In this document: in pieces, positions 34,504-42,682 of the stretch
Position numbering within the stretch: the stretch's first letter is position 1
How the letters are laid out: each line of letters begins with the position of its first letter
Source of the DNA: Bacillus sp. 123MFChir2
GTDB taxonomy: Bacteria; Bacillota; Bacilli; Bacillales; Bacillaceae_G
NCBI RefSeq assembly: GCF_000383235.1
Contig: NZ_KB910951.1
Span: 1 to 54,893, forward strand
Direction of reading: 5' to 3'
DNA length: 54,893 nucleotides
The notes under the pieces: generated by a model
What the model was told of the DNA's origin: nothing
Seen by the model: only the letters and a program-made list of their open reading frames with translations
Database searches by the model: none
Translations under genes and position numbers: made by a program

Positions 34504-34536
34504 AAAAAAACCATCAGCTAGTAAATCAGCTGATGG
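34504..34536 (-). terminator. terminator of the DinB-family gene
   Basis: CCATCAGCT (34511-34519) and AGCTGATGG (34528-34536) with seven T on the minus-strand 3' side. Confidence 0.88.
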
Positions 34537-34546
34537 AAGTTTCACT

Positions 34547-35077
34547 TCATCTTTGCAAAATGGCATGTTTTGCTTCTTTTAACTGTGTAAGATGACGCTG
34601 TTCGTGTAAGTCTAAGAATTGTACCCATTGATATAAATTAAGTTCATCAAATACAGGATGTTTGAGCGATTTTTCAAATAGTTCTTTTTCATTTACAATG
34701 CTATGAAGAACATGTAAAAGCTTTTCTCTTGAACTTTGCAGCAATTGTATCATTTGAGCTTTTTTCATTAACGTTTCTGTTGGTTGCATTTGTTGAGGGG
34801 CTTCTCTCTTTTTTGTTCGATCGAGTGTAGTTTGAAGGTCTTTTGGTGGGACAACTTTTTTTTCAGTTTTATGAAGCGCATATACAATAGCAGATGTAAC
34901 AGATTGTTCAACAAGATGAAGGTGATGTAACACTTGCATAATACTCCATTTATCACGGCGCGGTTTCATATTAATTTCTGTATCAGTTAGCATTTCAATT
35001 TCTGATAAAAGTTTCTGTCTCGTAGACGCCATACCACGTAACAATGTTTCCATATTCATATTTGCATAGGATTGCAT
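34547..35077 (-). CDS. DinB family protein
   Basis: A 176-residue four-helix-bundle protein of the DinB/YfiT superfamily, usually a metal-dependent thiol transferase or hydrolase of unknown substrate. WSIMQVLHHLHLVEQSV provides the first metal histidine(s) and LDLHEQRHLTQLKEAK the C-terminal pair. Two adjacent ATGs exist (35080, 35077); the second is seven bases after GGGGAG. Confidence 0.82.
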   Translation of the reverse strand: MQSYANMNMETLLRGMASTRQKLLSEIEMLTDTEINMKPRRDKWSIMQVLHHLHLVEQSVTSAIVYALHKTEKKVVPPKDLQTTLDRTKKREAPQQMQPTETLMKKAQMIQLLQSSREKLLHVLHSIVNEKELFEKSLKHPVFDELNLYQWVQFLDLHEQRHLTQLKEAKHAILQR

Positions 35078-35102
35078 CATATTTCTCCCCCCTTATTTGG
35101 TT

Positions 35103-35134
35103 AAAAAGAGGCGCTTCTTTTTAAGAAACACCTC
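35103..35134 (-). terminator. terminator of the M3 peptidase gene
   Basis: On the minus strand GAGGTGTTTCTT, AAAA, AGAAGCGCCTC then TTTTT; one mismatch in the stem. Confidence 0.7.
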
Positions 35135-35223
35135 ATTCGTTTTATTATTCCAAATTTTCTTTTATTATCTCATTTTTCCCGATAATTGTCGATTGCAAAT
35201 CCATAAAAACTAATGTATTTTTT

Positions 35224-36918
35224 TTACAATTTTGTGTCATCTACTCCATTTAACCAACCATGAATCTCATCGATTACACCTTTCACACATCCATCAGCAA
35301 ATGGTGATGTTAAATTAGCTATCTCAACTAATTGTAAGAATGATTTACTACCACCTTGACGGCAAAGATGAACATAATCTTCCCATGCCTCTTGACGATT
35401 CTCCCTAGAACGTTTCCAAAATTGGAATGCACAAATTTGTGCTAACGTATAGTCAATGTAATAAAATGGTGAGTTATAAATATGCGCTTGACGTTGCCAA
35501 AATCCTCCGCGCTCTAAATAATCATTTTCTTCATAATCACGATGTGGCAAGTACTTTCTTTCAATATTACGCCACGCTTCTTTTCGCTCAGCAGGTGATG
35601 CTTCTGGATGTTCATATACAAAATGCTGGAATTCATCAACAGATACACCATATGGTAAAAACAACAATGCTGAACTTAAATGTGAGAAATAATACTTCTC
35701 TACATCTTCTCCAAAGAATAATTTCATCCATGGCCACGTGAAAAACTCCATACTCATAGAATGAATTTCACACGCCTCATATGTCGGCCAGTTATACTCT
35801 GGAACTTCATAGTGGCGGCTTTCATATACTTGAAAAGCATGTCCTGCTTCATGCGTTAACACATCAATGTCACCAGACGTTCCGTTAAAGTTCGAGAAAA
35901 TAAACGGTGCTTTATAATTTTCAATATATGTACAATAGCCTCCGCCAGCTTTTCCTTTTTTCGCAACAAGATCTAATAAATTATTTTCTAACATAAAATT
36001 AAAAAATGTATTTGTTTCTTCTGACAGTTCTTTATACATCGTTTTGCCGTGATTCACAATCCAATCCGCATCACCTTTTGGCACTGCATTACCAGATGGA
36101 TATTCAAAATTCTCATCATAATAAGCAAGCTTCTCTACTCCAATACGCTCCTGTTGCTTTTGTCTTAGTTCAGTTGCAACAGGAACAATATAATCAAGTA
36201 CTTGTTTGCGGAAATTCGCAACCATCTCTGCATTGTAGTCTGTACGATACATTCTTGCATATCCAAGCTCAACAAAATTATTAAAACCAAGTTTCTTCGC
36301 CGTTGTCGTTCTTACTTGAACAAGTTCATCATAAATACGGTCTAACTCTTCTTCATTCTCTGCTAAAAAGCCATAATATGCTTCACTTGCTTGTTTACGC
36401 ATATTACGATCTCTGTTCTCCATAAACGGAACAAGTTGTGATAGCGTTCGTTCTTCTCCTTCAAATAAAATTTTAGCTGCCGCTAATAACTGTGTGTACT
36501 GAGAAGACAACTTGTTTTCTAACTGTAAATCTGCTACTACATCATCAGAGTATGTTTTCATTTCAGCCTCTGCAAGTGCAAATAACTGTACACCATAATA
36601 TTCTTCTAATTGTTTTCGAAATGGAGATTGTGTTAATGCCTCGTAATATTTTGTTACATATCCCTTCACAATTGGTGAATATTCATCAAAGAAATCTTGT
36701 TCTGCCTTATAAAATTCATCCGTCGTATCTACACTATGACGAATATAACATATGTTATACATCGTGCTAAAATCATTACGAATCTCATTAATCTGTGCAA
36801 TTACTTCTTTTTGTTCTTCCACTTTTTTAGCACTCTGAAACTGTTGTAAAGTCTCCGCAAATCTGTCTTTCACTTCATCCATATTCGGACGTTTATATTC
36901 ATAATTCTCAAATGACAT
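35224..36918 (-). CDS. M3 family oligoendopeptidase (PepF-like)
   Basis: A 564-residue cytosolic zinc metallopeptidase cutting short peptides. The zinc motif HEAGH is in DVLTHEAGHAFQVYESR (near residue 350), with the third ligand in EACEIHSMSMEFF about 25 residues later. Length is typical for the PepF/M3 group of Bacillus. Start ATG 36918 follows AAAGGGGC. Monocistronic. Confidence 0.92.
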   Translation of the reverse strand: MSFENYEYKRPNMDEVKDRFAETLQQFQSAKKVEEQKEVIAQINEIRNDFSTMYNICYIRHSVDTTDEFYKAEQDFFDEYSPIVKGYVTKYYEALTQSPFRKQLEEYYGVQLFALAEAEMKTYSDDVVADLQLENKLSSQYTQLLAAAKILFEGEERTLSQLVPFMENRDRNMRKQASEAYYGFLAENEEELDRIYDELVQVRTTTAKKLGFNNFVELGYARMYRTDYNAEMVANFRKQVLDYIVPVATELRQKQQERIGVEKLAYYDENFEYPSGNAVPKGDADWIVNHGKTMYKELSEETNTFFNFMLENNLLDLVAKKGKAGGGYCTYIENYKAPFIFSNFNGTSGDIDVLTHEAGHAFQVYESRHYEVPEYNWPTYEACEIHSMSMEFFTWPWMKLFFGEDVEKYYFSHLSSALLFLPYGVSVDEFQHFVYEHPEASPAERKEAWRNIERKYLPHRDYEENDYLERGGFWQRQAHIYNSPFYYIDYTLAQICAFQFWKRSRENRQEAWEDYVHLCRQGGSKSFLQLVEIANLTSPFADGCVKGVIDEIHGWLNGVDDTKL

Positions 36919-37029
36919 AGAACGAGCCCCTTTCTTTTCTAAAAAACATTCCCTTACTATAATTCCATATACTTCGTAAATTCCCTTTATTCATCAGTAA
37001 ATTTCATCCTACTTATTGCCGTGAGTACT

Positions 37030-37135
37030 ATAAATTCATTTTAATTTTCCGACATACAAATCGCTTCTATGTGCGGTCAGATCCTCTCATCTCCCTCTAA
37101 AAAAGATTTATGCCGTTTTTAATCTTATATATAAG
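37030..37135 (+). repeat. bcr1-like repeat with internal deletion
   Basis: The left end (CTATAAATTCATTTTAATTT, TCCGACATACAAATCGCT) joins directly to the right end (TCTATGTGCGGTCAGATCC, TCTC, GATTTATGCCGTTTTT). About 90 bases of the middle, including GTGGCAG, are missing. It fills the gap between the peptidase and MarR genes. Confidence 0.7.
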
Positions 37136-37169
37136 GAGCTTTTTTTGCTCACGGATAGCAAAAATAATA

Positions 37170-37200
37170 AAAAACTTTGAACTATACATTCAAAGTTTTT
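37170..37200 (-). terminator. terminator of the second MarR gene
   Basis: AAAAACTTTGAA and TTCAAAGTTTTT around CTATACA, followed by more T on the minus strand. Confidence 0.85.
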
Positions 37201-37202
37201 CA

Positions 37203-37649
37203 TCATTTCTCATATTTCCCTATCTTTTTTAACAACATTAAGAGTTGATCTTTTTCATCATTTGATAACATATGAAATGATTCATGTATGACTTTCTCAT
37301 GGTTTGGAAAGATACTAGAAATTAATTGTATCCCTTGTTCTGTTAAATGAGCATAAATAACACGACGGTCATTATGGCTAGGTTTTCGCTCAACAAGTCC
37401 TTTTTTCTCTAATTTATCAACAACATATGTAATACTACCGCTCGCAATTAAAATTCTTTCCCCAATTTGCTGCAATGGTTGAGTTCCCTTATGGTATAAC
37501 AATTCTAGTACAGCAAACTCGGTTGGGTTTAATCCATTGCTTTGAATAGATTTATTGGCCGTATCCATAACAGAGCGGTGCACGCGTGATAAAGCGATAA
37601 ATACTTTTAATGTTTTAGAAACATCTGCCTCTTCATACTGAGATGGCAT
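37203..37649 (-). CDS. MarR family transcriptional regulator
   Basis: A 148-residue wHTH regulator. ERILIASGSITYVVDKLEKK is the recognition region and SHNDRRVIYAHLTEQG is the wing with the family DRR signature. Only one cysteine-free dimer interface is visible, so it is not an obvious thiol sensor. ATG 37649 follows GGGTGGGAG; the upstream 11 codons overlap a palindrome, AATCTCT...AGAGATT (37670-37693), which may be its operator. Confidence 0.85.
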   Translation of the reverse strand: MPSQYEEADVSKTLKVFIALSRVHRSVMDTANKSIQSNGLNPTEFAVLELLYHKGTQPLQQIGERILIASGSITYVVDKLEKKGLVERKPSHNDRRVIYAHLTEQGIQLISSIFPNHEKVIHESFHMLSNDEKDQLLMLLKKIGKYEK

Positions 37650-37669
37650 AACACTCCCACCCTTCGCTA

Positions 37670-37693
37670 AATCTCTTTTCAAATAGAGAGATT
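37670..37693 (-). promoter_or_regulatory. possible MarR operator
   Basis: AATCTCT (37670-37676) and AGAGATT (37687-37693) are perfect inverted 7-mers ten bases apart, just upstream of the MarR start at 37649. Short arms make chance occurrence possible. Confidence 0.35.
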
Positions 37694-37811
37694 ATATCCA
37701 ATTTAAACAACACTGCCATATTTCAACATATTACATCAAAAAACTATAAAAACACTACACATTTCAGAATATTTTTATATAATAAAATTAAAAACAGAAG
37801 GAGAAGCAATT

Positions 37812-39308
37812 TTGAGTGTAAAACTACGCAACATATTTTTATATATTTTGCTTGTTATATTTCCAACCCTTTGTATTAGTTCTATCTTGTTTTTATACGA
37901 AAAATATACAATGGAAAAAGAAAATAAACAAGCCGCTCATACAGTCGTATTTTTATATAGAGACTACTTAGACCGTTATCTAGGAGAAGCAACATCTGCA
38001 TTAGAAATGCTGGCGATGGTTATTAGCGCAAAAGCGCAAGATGATACTGAAATACAACATGTTCTACATAGTACAGATGAAACCGACGATCGATTTGATG
38101 GCCTGTATTATGCAAATGCTGATTTGAAAGTTACATTATCATCATCGGGATTAAAAGATCCTATCGATATTACTGATCGTTCTTATGCAAAAGAAGCTTT
38201 AAAAACTAAACAGACGACAGTTTCATCCGCAATTACAGATCGTGCTTCTGGCCATAAAGTGATTGTGATTGCCACTCCTGTTTTCAATGAAAACAAAGAT
38301 ATTTCTGGGCTGCTATTAGCGAGCCTACGATTTGACTATATTGCAACGTCTTTAAATGCAATCAAACCAGAATATCACTTTGAAGTACTGGATAAGTATG
38401 GAGTTACATTTTTACACGATAATAATCCAAAATTCGCCCCAACAAACACACAACAAATTACTGTTCCATTAACAAGATTGCCGTGGAGCGTTGCTATTTA
38501 TCCGTTACCTATTGAAGAAACTATTTTATATCATAACGTCTTTATGAATTGTTTAATAACATTATTTCTTATGACTATTTTATTTTTAGTTATCAAATAC
38601 ATTCTTCTAAAAAGACAAACAAAATTAGAAAGAAAACAAAATGAAGTACAAAAACTCGAATTAGTTGGTTCCTTCGCTGCAAGCACAGCTCACGAAATCC
38701 GCAATCCTCTTACAGGTATTAGAGGACTCATTACTCTTTTGAAAGAAACGCATACAAATGAAAAAGACCAATTTTATTTTTCTGTTATTGAGAAAGAAAT
38801 TGAAAGGATTAATGAGATTGTCAGCGAATTCCTTATTCTTGGGAAACCAACTGCTATTATTGAAAAAACATACGATTTAAGAGATATTGTAAAAGAAGTT
38901 TCGTTAATTATTCAATCCGAGGCAAATTTACATAATGTTGAACTTTCCATACATATGCCTAAACAACCAATTCCGATTTGCTGTTCAAACGATCATATTA
39001 AACAAGTTATTTTAAATATTACAAAAAATTCTTTTGAAGCAATGTCACGTGGTGATACATTGACGATTACAATCGAATCAAACAAAAATACGGCACAATT
39101 GCAAATCAAAGACACTGGAAAAGGAATTCCAAAACACATTCAAAAGCATATTTTCCATCCGTTTTTCACAAACAAAGAAACAGGAACGGGACTAGGCCTT
39201 GTCATATGCAAAAGAATCATTGAAATTTATAATGGTCAAATTACGATTGAAAGTACAGAAAATATAGGAACAACAGTAGGCATTATTCTCCCGCTCTATT
39301 CACGGTAA
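37812..39308 (+). CDS. sensor histidine kinase with extracellular cache domain
   Basis: A 498-residue membrane kinase: TM1 at about 7-28, an extracellular dCache-like sensor (about 30-235, containing DITDRSYAKEALKTKQT), TM2 near 240-262, then HisKA and HATPase domains. H-box AASTAHEIRNPLTGIRGL, N-box NITKNSFEAMSRGD, G-boxes DTGKGIPKH and ETGTGLGLVICKRI. The orphan layout without a response regulator is typical of Spo0A phosphorelay kinases. Start TTG 37812 after AGAAGGAG. A Spo0E-type gene converges on it 24 bases away. Confidence 0.9.
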   Translation: MSVKLRNIFLYILLVIFPTLCISSILFLYEKYTMEKENKQAAHTVVFLYRDYLDRYLGEATSALEMLAMVISAKAQDDTEIQHVLHSTDETDDRFDGLYYANADLKVTLSSSGLKDPIDITDRSYAKEALKTKQTTVSSAITDRASGHKVIVIATPVFNENKDISGLLLASLRFDYIATSLNAIKPEYHFEVLDKYGVTFLHDNNPKFAPTNTQQITVPLTRLPWSVAIYPLPIEETILYHNVFMNCLITLFLMTILFLVIKYILLKRQTKLERKQNEVQKLELVGSFAASTAHEIRNPLTGIRGLITLLKETHTNEKDQFYFSVIEKEIERINEIVSEFLILGKPTAIIEKTYDLRDIVKEVSLIIQSEANLHNVELSIHMPKQPIPICCSNDHIKQVILNITKNSFEAMSRGDTLTITIESNKNTAQLQIKDTGKGIPKHIQKHIFHPFFTNKETGTGLGLVICKRIIEIYNGQITIESTENIGTTVGIILPLYSR

Positions 39309-39340
39309 TCATCCCTTTTCCTTATGGGATGATTACTTTA
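39305..39340. terminator. bidirectional terminator between kinase and Spo0E-like genes
   Basis: GTAATCATCCC (39305-39315) and GGGATGATTAC (39326-39336) with T on both outer sides. Confidence 0.75.
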
Positions 39341-39602
39341 TAAATGTTGTCCAAAACGCATTCGATTTCTCATTGTGTGCGATTTTTAAAAATGATGTTT
39401 TTATCATTAACAACCATTTCGACACCTTTTTCTCTTTGCAGCGTTGATATTTTACAATAAGCGTGTCCAATTCTTGACTTACTTGAATTGTCTCCAAGCT
39501 ATTAAATCCATTTGTAAGCCCTAAATGAATCATTTCTTCACGCTTCACATGAATATCATACAAAAGCTTGTCCATTGTAGATTTTCTTTTTACTACAAAC
39601 AT
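39333..39602 (-). CDS. Spo0E-like aspartyl-phosphate phosphatase
   Basis: An 89-residue helical-hairpin protein of the Spo0E family, which dephosphorylates Spo0A-P and so delays sporulation. The signature SQELDTLIVKYQ is at residues 42-53, with the companion pattern REEMIHLGLTNGFNSLETIQ before it. The C-terminal 35 residues (from KKVSKWLLMIKT) are longer than in the minimal family. ATG 39602 follows GAGGGGG at six bases; the upstream TTG overlaps that site. Confidence 0.82.
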   Translation of the reverse strand: MFVVKRKSTMDKLLYDIHVKREEMIHLGLTNGFNSLETIQVSQELDTLIVKYQRCKEKKVSKWLLMIKTSFLKIAHNEKSNAFWTTFIK

Positions 39603-39617
39603 GCATATCCCCCTCAA

Positions 39618-40014
39618 TATCCTTTCATAATCTGTATTCCATTCTTATTAAGAATGGAACTTTCTGTTTCTCTCCTTATTACATAAGAACATTCAGAAAA
39701 TTAAACATTTTCTCCCTATAATTTACAAATCTTTATCCTCACCTTGAGAATTATTACAAATTATTCTATCTTTGTAAATACATTCGCAATAATAGACATT
39801 TTTTTTGTTTTATTTTAATGAAAATCCCTCTCAAACAAAGAAATCTTCCTTTTCACAATTTTATTTTCGACATTTTGTGCGTTTAAATTCATTCAAAACG
39901 TAAACGATAACAGTAAATTATCATTTATACCACACCACTGAGTGCAATTGATTCGACTTACCGTTAATAGATGAAAATATGGATGCTTTGTATGATCCGA
40001 AAGGAGATTTGTAC
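39618..40014. other. AT-rich intergenic region
   Basis: About 400 bases between the Spo0E-like gene and the deacetylase gene. I see no gene, repeat or hairpin of note, apart from unassigned AT-rich stretches that could hold a promoter for the downstream gene. Confidence 0.5.
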
Positions 40015-40788
40015 ATGCGAAAATATATGATAATCTTTTTCCTTACCGCCCTACTACCAATCGTAACCTTTTCTGCGCCAACCTACGCTCACACAAATAA
40101 AGTAGCAATTGTCATTGATGACTTTGGAAATAATATGAAGGGCACAGAAAAAATGCTCTCACTGCCTATCCCGTTAACTGCTGCAGTTATGCCATTTCTT
40201 CCATCTACAAAACAAGATGCGACATCAGCTCATCAAAAAGGACACGAAGTGATTATTCATATGCCAATGGAACCGGTAAAAGGTAAAAAAGAGTGGCTTG
40301 GCCCAAAAGCTATTACAACCGATTTAAGTGATGCTGAAATTAGAAGTCGTATCAAACAGGCAATTGAAGAGGTTCCATTCGCAATTGGAATGAACAATCA
40401 TATGGGTTCAAAAGCAACGGCTGATGAAAGAGTGATGCGCATTATACTATCAGTTTGTAAAGAGCATGGCCTCTTTTATTTAGATAGTAAAACAAGTCCG
40501 CACAGCGTTGTCAAAAAAATTGGGGAAGAGATTGGTGTACCTATTGTCGAAAATAAACTATTTTTTGATGATCTATATACTTCGGCTCACGTATCGAAAC
40601 AAGCAAATATTCTCTTACAAAAGGTAAGAACTGAACCTGTTATGGTAGCGATTGGTCACGTTGGTCCTCCAGGAGAAATTACATCTTCTGTCATTCGATC
40701 TTATATTCCTAAAATTCAAGAAAAAGCTGATTTTATTTTCTTATCTGATCTTGTAGCGCCAGCCCCGCCTGTTTCTTCACAAAAATAG
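40015..40788 (+). CDS. secreted divergent polysaccharide deacetylase family protein
   Basis: A 257-residue exported protein of the DUF610/YibQ group, related to NodB deacetylases. Signal peptide at residues 1-24 (MRKYMIIFFLTALLPIVTFS, cleavage after TYA), then VAIVIDDFGNNMKGTEKML with the metal/catalytic Asp pair, HEVIIHMPMEP, GMNNHMGS with the histidines and LDSKTSPHS. Probably acts on envelope glycans. ATG 40015 follows AAAGGAGAT; an upstream in-frame ATG at 39979 would spoil the signal peptide. Confidence 0.88.
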   Translation: MRKYMIIFFLTALLPIVTFSAPTYAHTNKVAIVIDDFGNNMKGTEKMLSLPIPLTAAVMPFLPSTKQDATSAHQKGHEVIIHMPMEPVKGKKEWLGPKAITTDLSDAEIRSRIKQAIEEVPFAIGMNNHMGSKATADERVMRIILSVCKEHGLFYLDSKTSPHSVVKKIGEEIGVPIVENKLFFDDLYTSAHVSKQANILLQKVRTEPVMVAIGHVGPPGEITSSVIRSYIPKIQEKADFIFLSDLVAPAPPVSSQK

Positions 40789-40814
40789 AGAGAGGCTTCA
40801 GCCCCTCTCTATTT
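40783..40814. terminator. bidirectional terminator after the deacetylase gene
   Basis: AAATAGAGAGAGG and CCTCTCTATTT pair around CTTCAGC. Serves the convergent CBS gene as well. Confidence 0.7.
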
Positions 40815-41441
40815 CTAAATGCGGTCTACATGACTAACTCGAAAACCCCTTTTTTCTAATTTTGCTATTAATGCTTCTAACTCTTGTTGATTCAAATCAT
40901 CTGTTAAATTAACGATAACGCGTCTAATATACTGATCTCCATTATCTAACGTAAATAATCCCCCGATATTATATAGCTTTAATAATCTACCAAGCTCTTT
41001 AATGATTCCTTTCGACTCATGCGTCGCTAATGTTAATATATATCCACCAGTATGCATTCCAAACGAGTCTTCAATCACATCAAAAATATTAGAATGTGTT
41101 AAAATGCCTATAAACTCATGATAATCATTTAGTACAGTTAAAAAAGGCAATCTACGAATTGTATAAAAAGCCCTAAAGAAAGAATCACGTTCAAAAATAA
41201 AAGCCTGCTCATCTTTCATTAGCTCAGAAATACTTTCTTTCTTTTCTTCTTGCTCCTTACACCTATTCTCTAACACATCCACTTTATAAATAATCCCTTT
41301 AAATGTCTTACCGTCCTCTGCTAAAACAGGAATCGCTCTATATCCACTGTGCTCCATTATCTCTAAAGCTCGCTCCGTCTCTTCATTTTCGAAGCAGGTT
41401 ACAACTAGTTGCTTCAGAAGAAAATGATTTTTAACTCGCAA
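40815..41441 (-). CDS. CBS-domain protein with C-terminal ACT-like domain (CbpA-like)
   Basis: A 208-residue cytosolic protein: two CBS motifs (about 12-60 with SGYRAIPVLAEDGKTFKGII, and 70-125 with RLPFLTVLNDYHEFIGILTH), then an ACT-like domain (GGYILTLATHESKGIIKELG, about 134-205). The CBS plus ACT order matches cyclic di-AMP binding protein CbpA of Listeria, so c-di-AMP or adenylate sensing is likely. TTG 41441 is eight bases after GGGGAGG; the longer ATG reading begins before that site. Identity as CbpA is inference. Confidence 0.75.
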   Translation of the reverse strand: MRVKNHFLLKQLVVTCFENEETERALEIMEHSGYRAIPVLAEDGKTFKGIIYKVDVLENRCKEQEEKKESISELMKDEQAFIFERDSFFRAFYTIRRLPFLTVLNDYHEFIGILTHSNIFDVIEDSFGMHTGGYILTLATHESKGIIKELGRLLKLYNIGGLFTLDNGDQYIRRVIVNLTDDLNQQELEALIAKLEKRGFRVSHVDRI

Positions 41442-41566
41442 AATACGTTCCTCCCCACATGACGACATGTAATCTATATATAATAAGGAGAGCCGTATTT
41501 TATGAGTAAAACTTCATGAGTAAAACGCTTTCATTTTTTTGAATTACTCCCTAACAGTTTGTAATT

Positions 41567-41592
41567 CTCTTTAGGTACTTCTACCTAAAGAG
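41567..41592 (-). terminator. hairpin after the MtnB-like gene
   Basis: CTCTTTAGGTA (41567-41577) and TACCTAAAGAG (41582-41592) form a perfect 11-bp stem with a GAAG tetraloop on the minus strand. The following sequence is only weakly T-rich. Confidence 0.6.
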
Positions 41593-41601
41593 ATCCTTCG
41601 A

Positions 41602-42231
41602 TTACATCACCGAACTTTTTGTTCCTTTAATCATTAACAATTTTACGTGGTAATTCATTAAATACTCTAATCCCTCTAACCATTTTTTCGTTTCTTCTGG
41701 CGTTGTTCCCCAAACAAGTAATCCATAATTGTGAACAAGCACAGCTCCGCCTCCTTTTGTAAAGCAAGGCACACTCTCTTCTAACAAATTCGCAAAGTTA
41801 CTTTCATCTTCTACGATTGGAATTGTAATACTTGTAATTCCTTCTTTTCCAAAAACACGTTCTACATTTCTCTGTTCAAATGTTACTTCTCCTTCTTTTC
41901 CATATAACTCCGACATTAGGTGACTATCAACTGTTTGTACTTGTAAAATACATTCTGCCTGACTTTTCTTATAAATATCTGCGTGCATAAATGATTCAGA
42001 AGCCGGTTTCTCATCGAACGCAAATACCGGTTCACATGTACTATTAACTACAATAAAATCATCTTCTACAAATAGTCCTTTATCTTTTCCTTCTATATTA
42101 ACTAAAAACGTAAGCGGATCTTCGGACGTACGCATTGATAAACTAATTTTTGTCCCATAAAACCAATCGCGAAGAGCCAATTCCATCTTAATATCCCGTA
42201 ATTCTTTCCATTTTTTCAAAAACAATAACAC
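41602..42231 (-). CDS. MtnB-like class II aldolase family protein lacking the zinc histidines
   Basis: A 209-residue homolog of methylthioribulose-1-phosphate dehydratase and class II aldolases: LRDWFYGTKISLSMR, KPASESFMHADIYKKS, TVDSHLMSE and GGAVLVHNYGLLVWG align with family landmarks. In active enzymes zinc is held by HxH in LHVHTVDS and by the His of RNHG. Here these read LQVQTVDS and HNYG, so all three histidines are replaced. It may be a pseudoenzyme or metal-free paralog. GTG 42231 follows GGGGGTG. Not near other mtn genes. Confidence 0.75.
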   Translation of the reverse strand: MLLFLKKWKELRDIKMELALRDWFYGTKISLSMRTSEDPLTFLVNIEGKDKGLFVEDDFIVVNSTCEPVFAFDEKPASESFMHADIYKKSQAECILQVQTVDSHLMSELYGKEGEVTFEQRNVERVFGKEGITSITIPIVEDESNFANLLEESVPCFTKGGGAVLVHNYGLLVWGTTPEETKKWLEGLEYLMNYHVKLLMIKGTKSSVM

Positions 42232-42372
42232 ATTGTCACCCCCGTATTGTTATCTTCTATTTCTATGTAAAGGCAATATTTTTTGATAATTCTAAAAATT
42301 TAATTGAATTATCACATGAGAACACCTTTTTGTCAATATGCTTTTGCCGTGTTCCCTAAACTTTATCAAAAT

Positions 42373-42401
42373 AAAAAGAGCCCTTATTATAGAGCTCTTT
42401 T
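42373..42401 (-). terminator. terminator of the 42387 gene
   Basis: AAAAAGAGC and GCTCTTTT(T) around CCTTATTATAGA, with A/T flanks. The stop codon is inside. Confidence 0.65.
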
Positions 42402-42629
42402 ATTTATCATAATTTGCAGCATAGCATTCTTCTCTTGTTCATTAATAATGCGTAATTTACGCAGTATATATGCATATAAAATGATCTTCTCATGCACTCT
42501 TTTCTTCACCTCTGCTCCCTTCTTTCCTTTAACCAACTTTTTTTCTATTGGTAAATTATATGAGCAGTAAGAGAAAAAGTGTCCTTTTTTTTGTAAATTC
42601 AACTTCTTGTGAGTGTTGTTTTTTTCCAT
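42387..42629 (-). CDS. small basic hypothetical protein (80 aa)
   Basis: From ATG 42629 the product is basic and helical: KKLVKGKKGAEVKKRVHEKI then ILYAYILRKLRIINEQEKNA. The amphipathic pattern and a terminator exactly at its stop support a real gene, although the ribosome site (AGG, eight bases before) is weak. It is divergent from the radical SAM gene. Family unknown. Confidence 0.5.
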   Translation of the reverse strand: MEKNNTHKKLNLQKKGHFFSYCSYNLPIEKKLVKGKKGAEVKKRVHEKIILYAYILRKLRIINEQEKNAMLQIMINKRAL

Positions 42630-42682
42630 ATATATGCCTATACTAAACAATGTAATTTTAAATTAAAGTTGAGGATAAAAAT

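Noticed and set aside
41480-41520. Mini-ORF after AAGGAG with a repeated ATGAGTAAAAC
   Set aside because: The frame stops after five codons; it could at most be a leader peptide and nothing downstream on the plus strand would be controlled.
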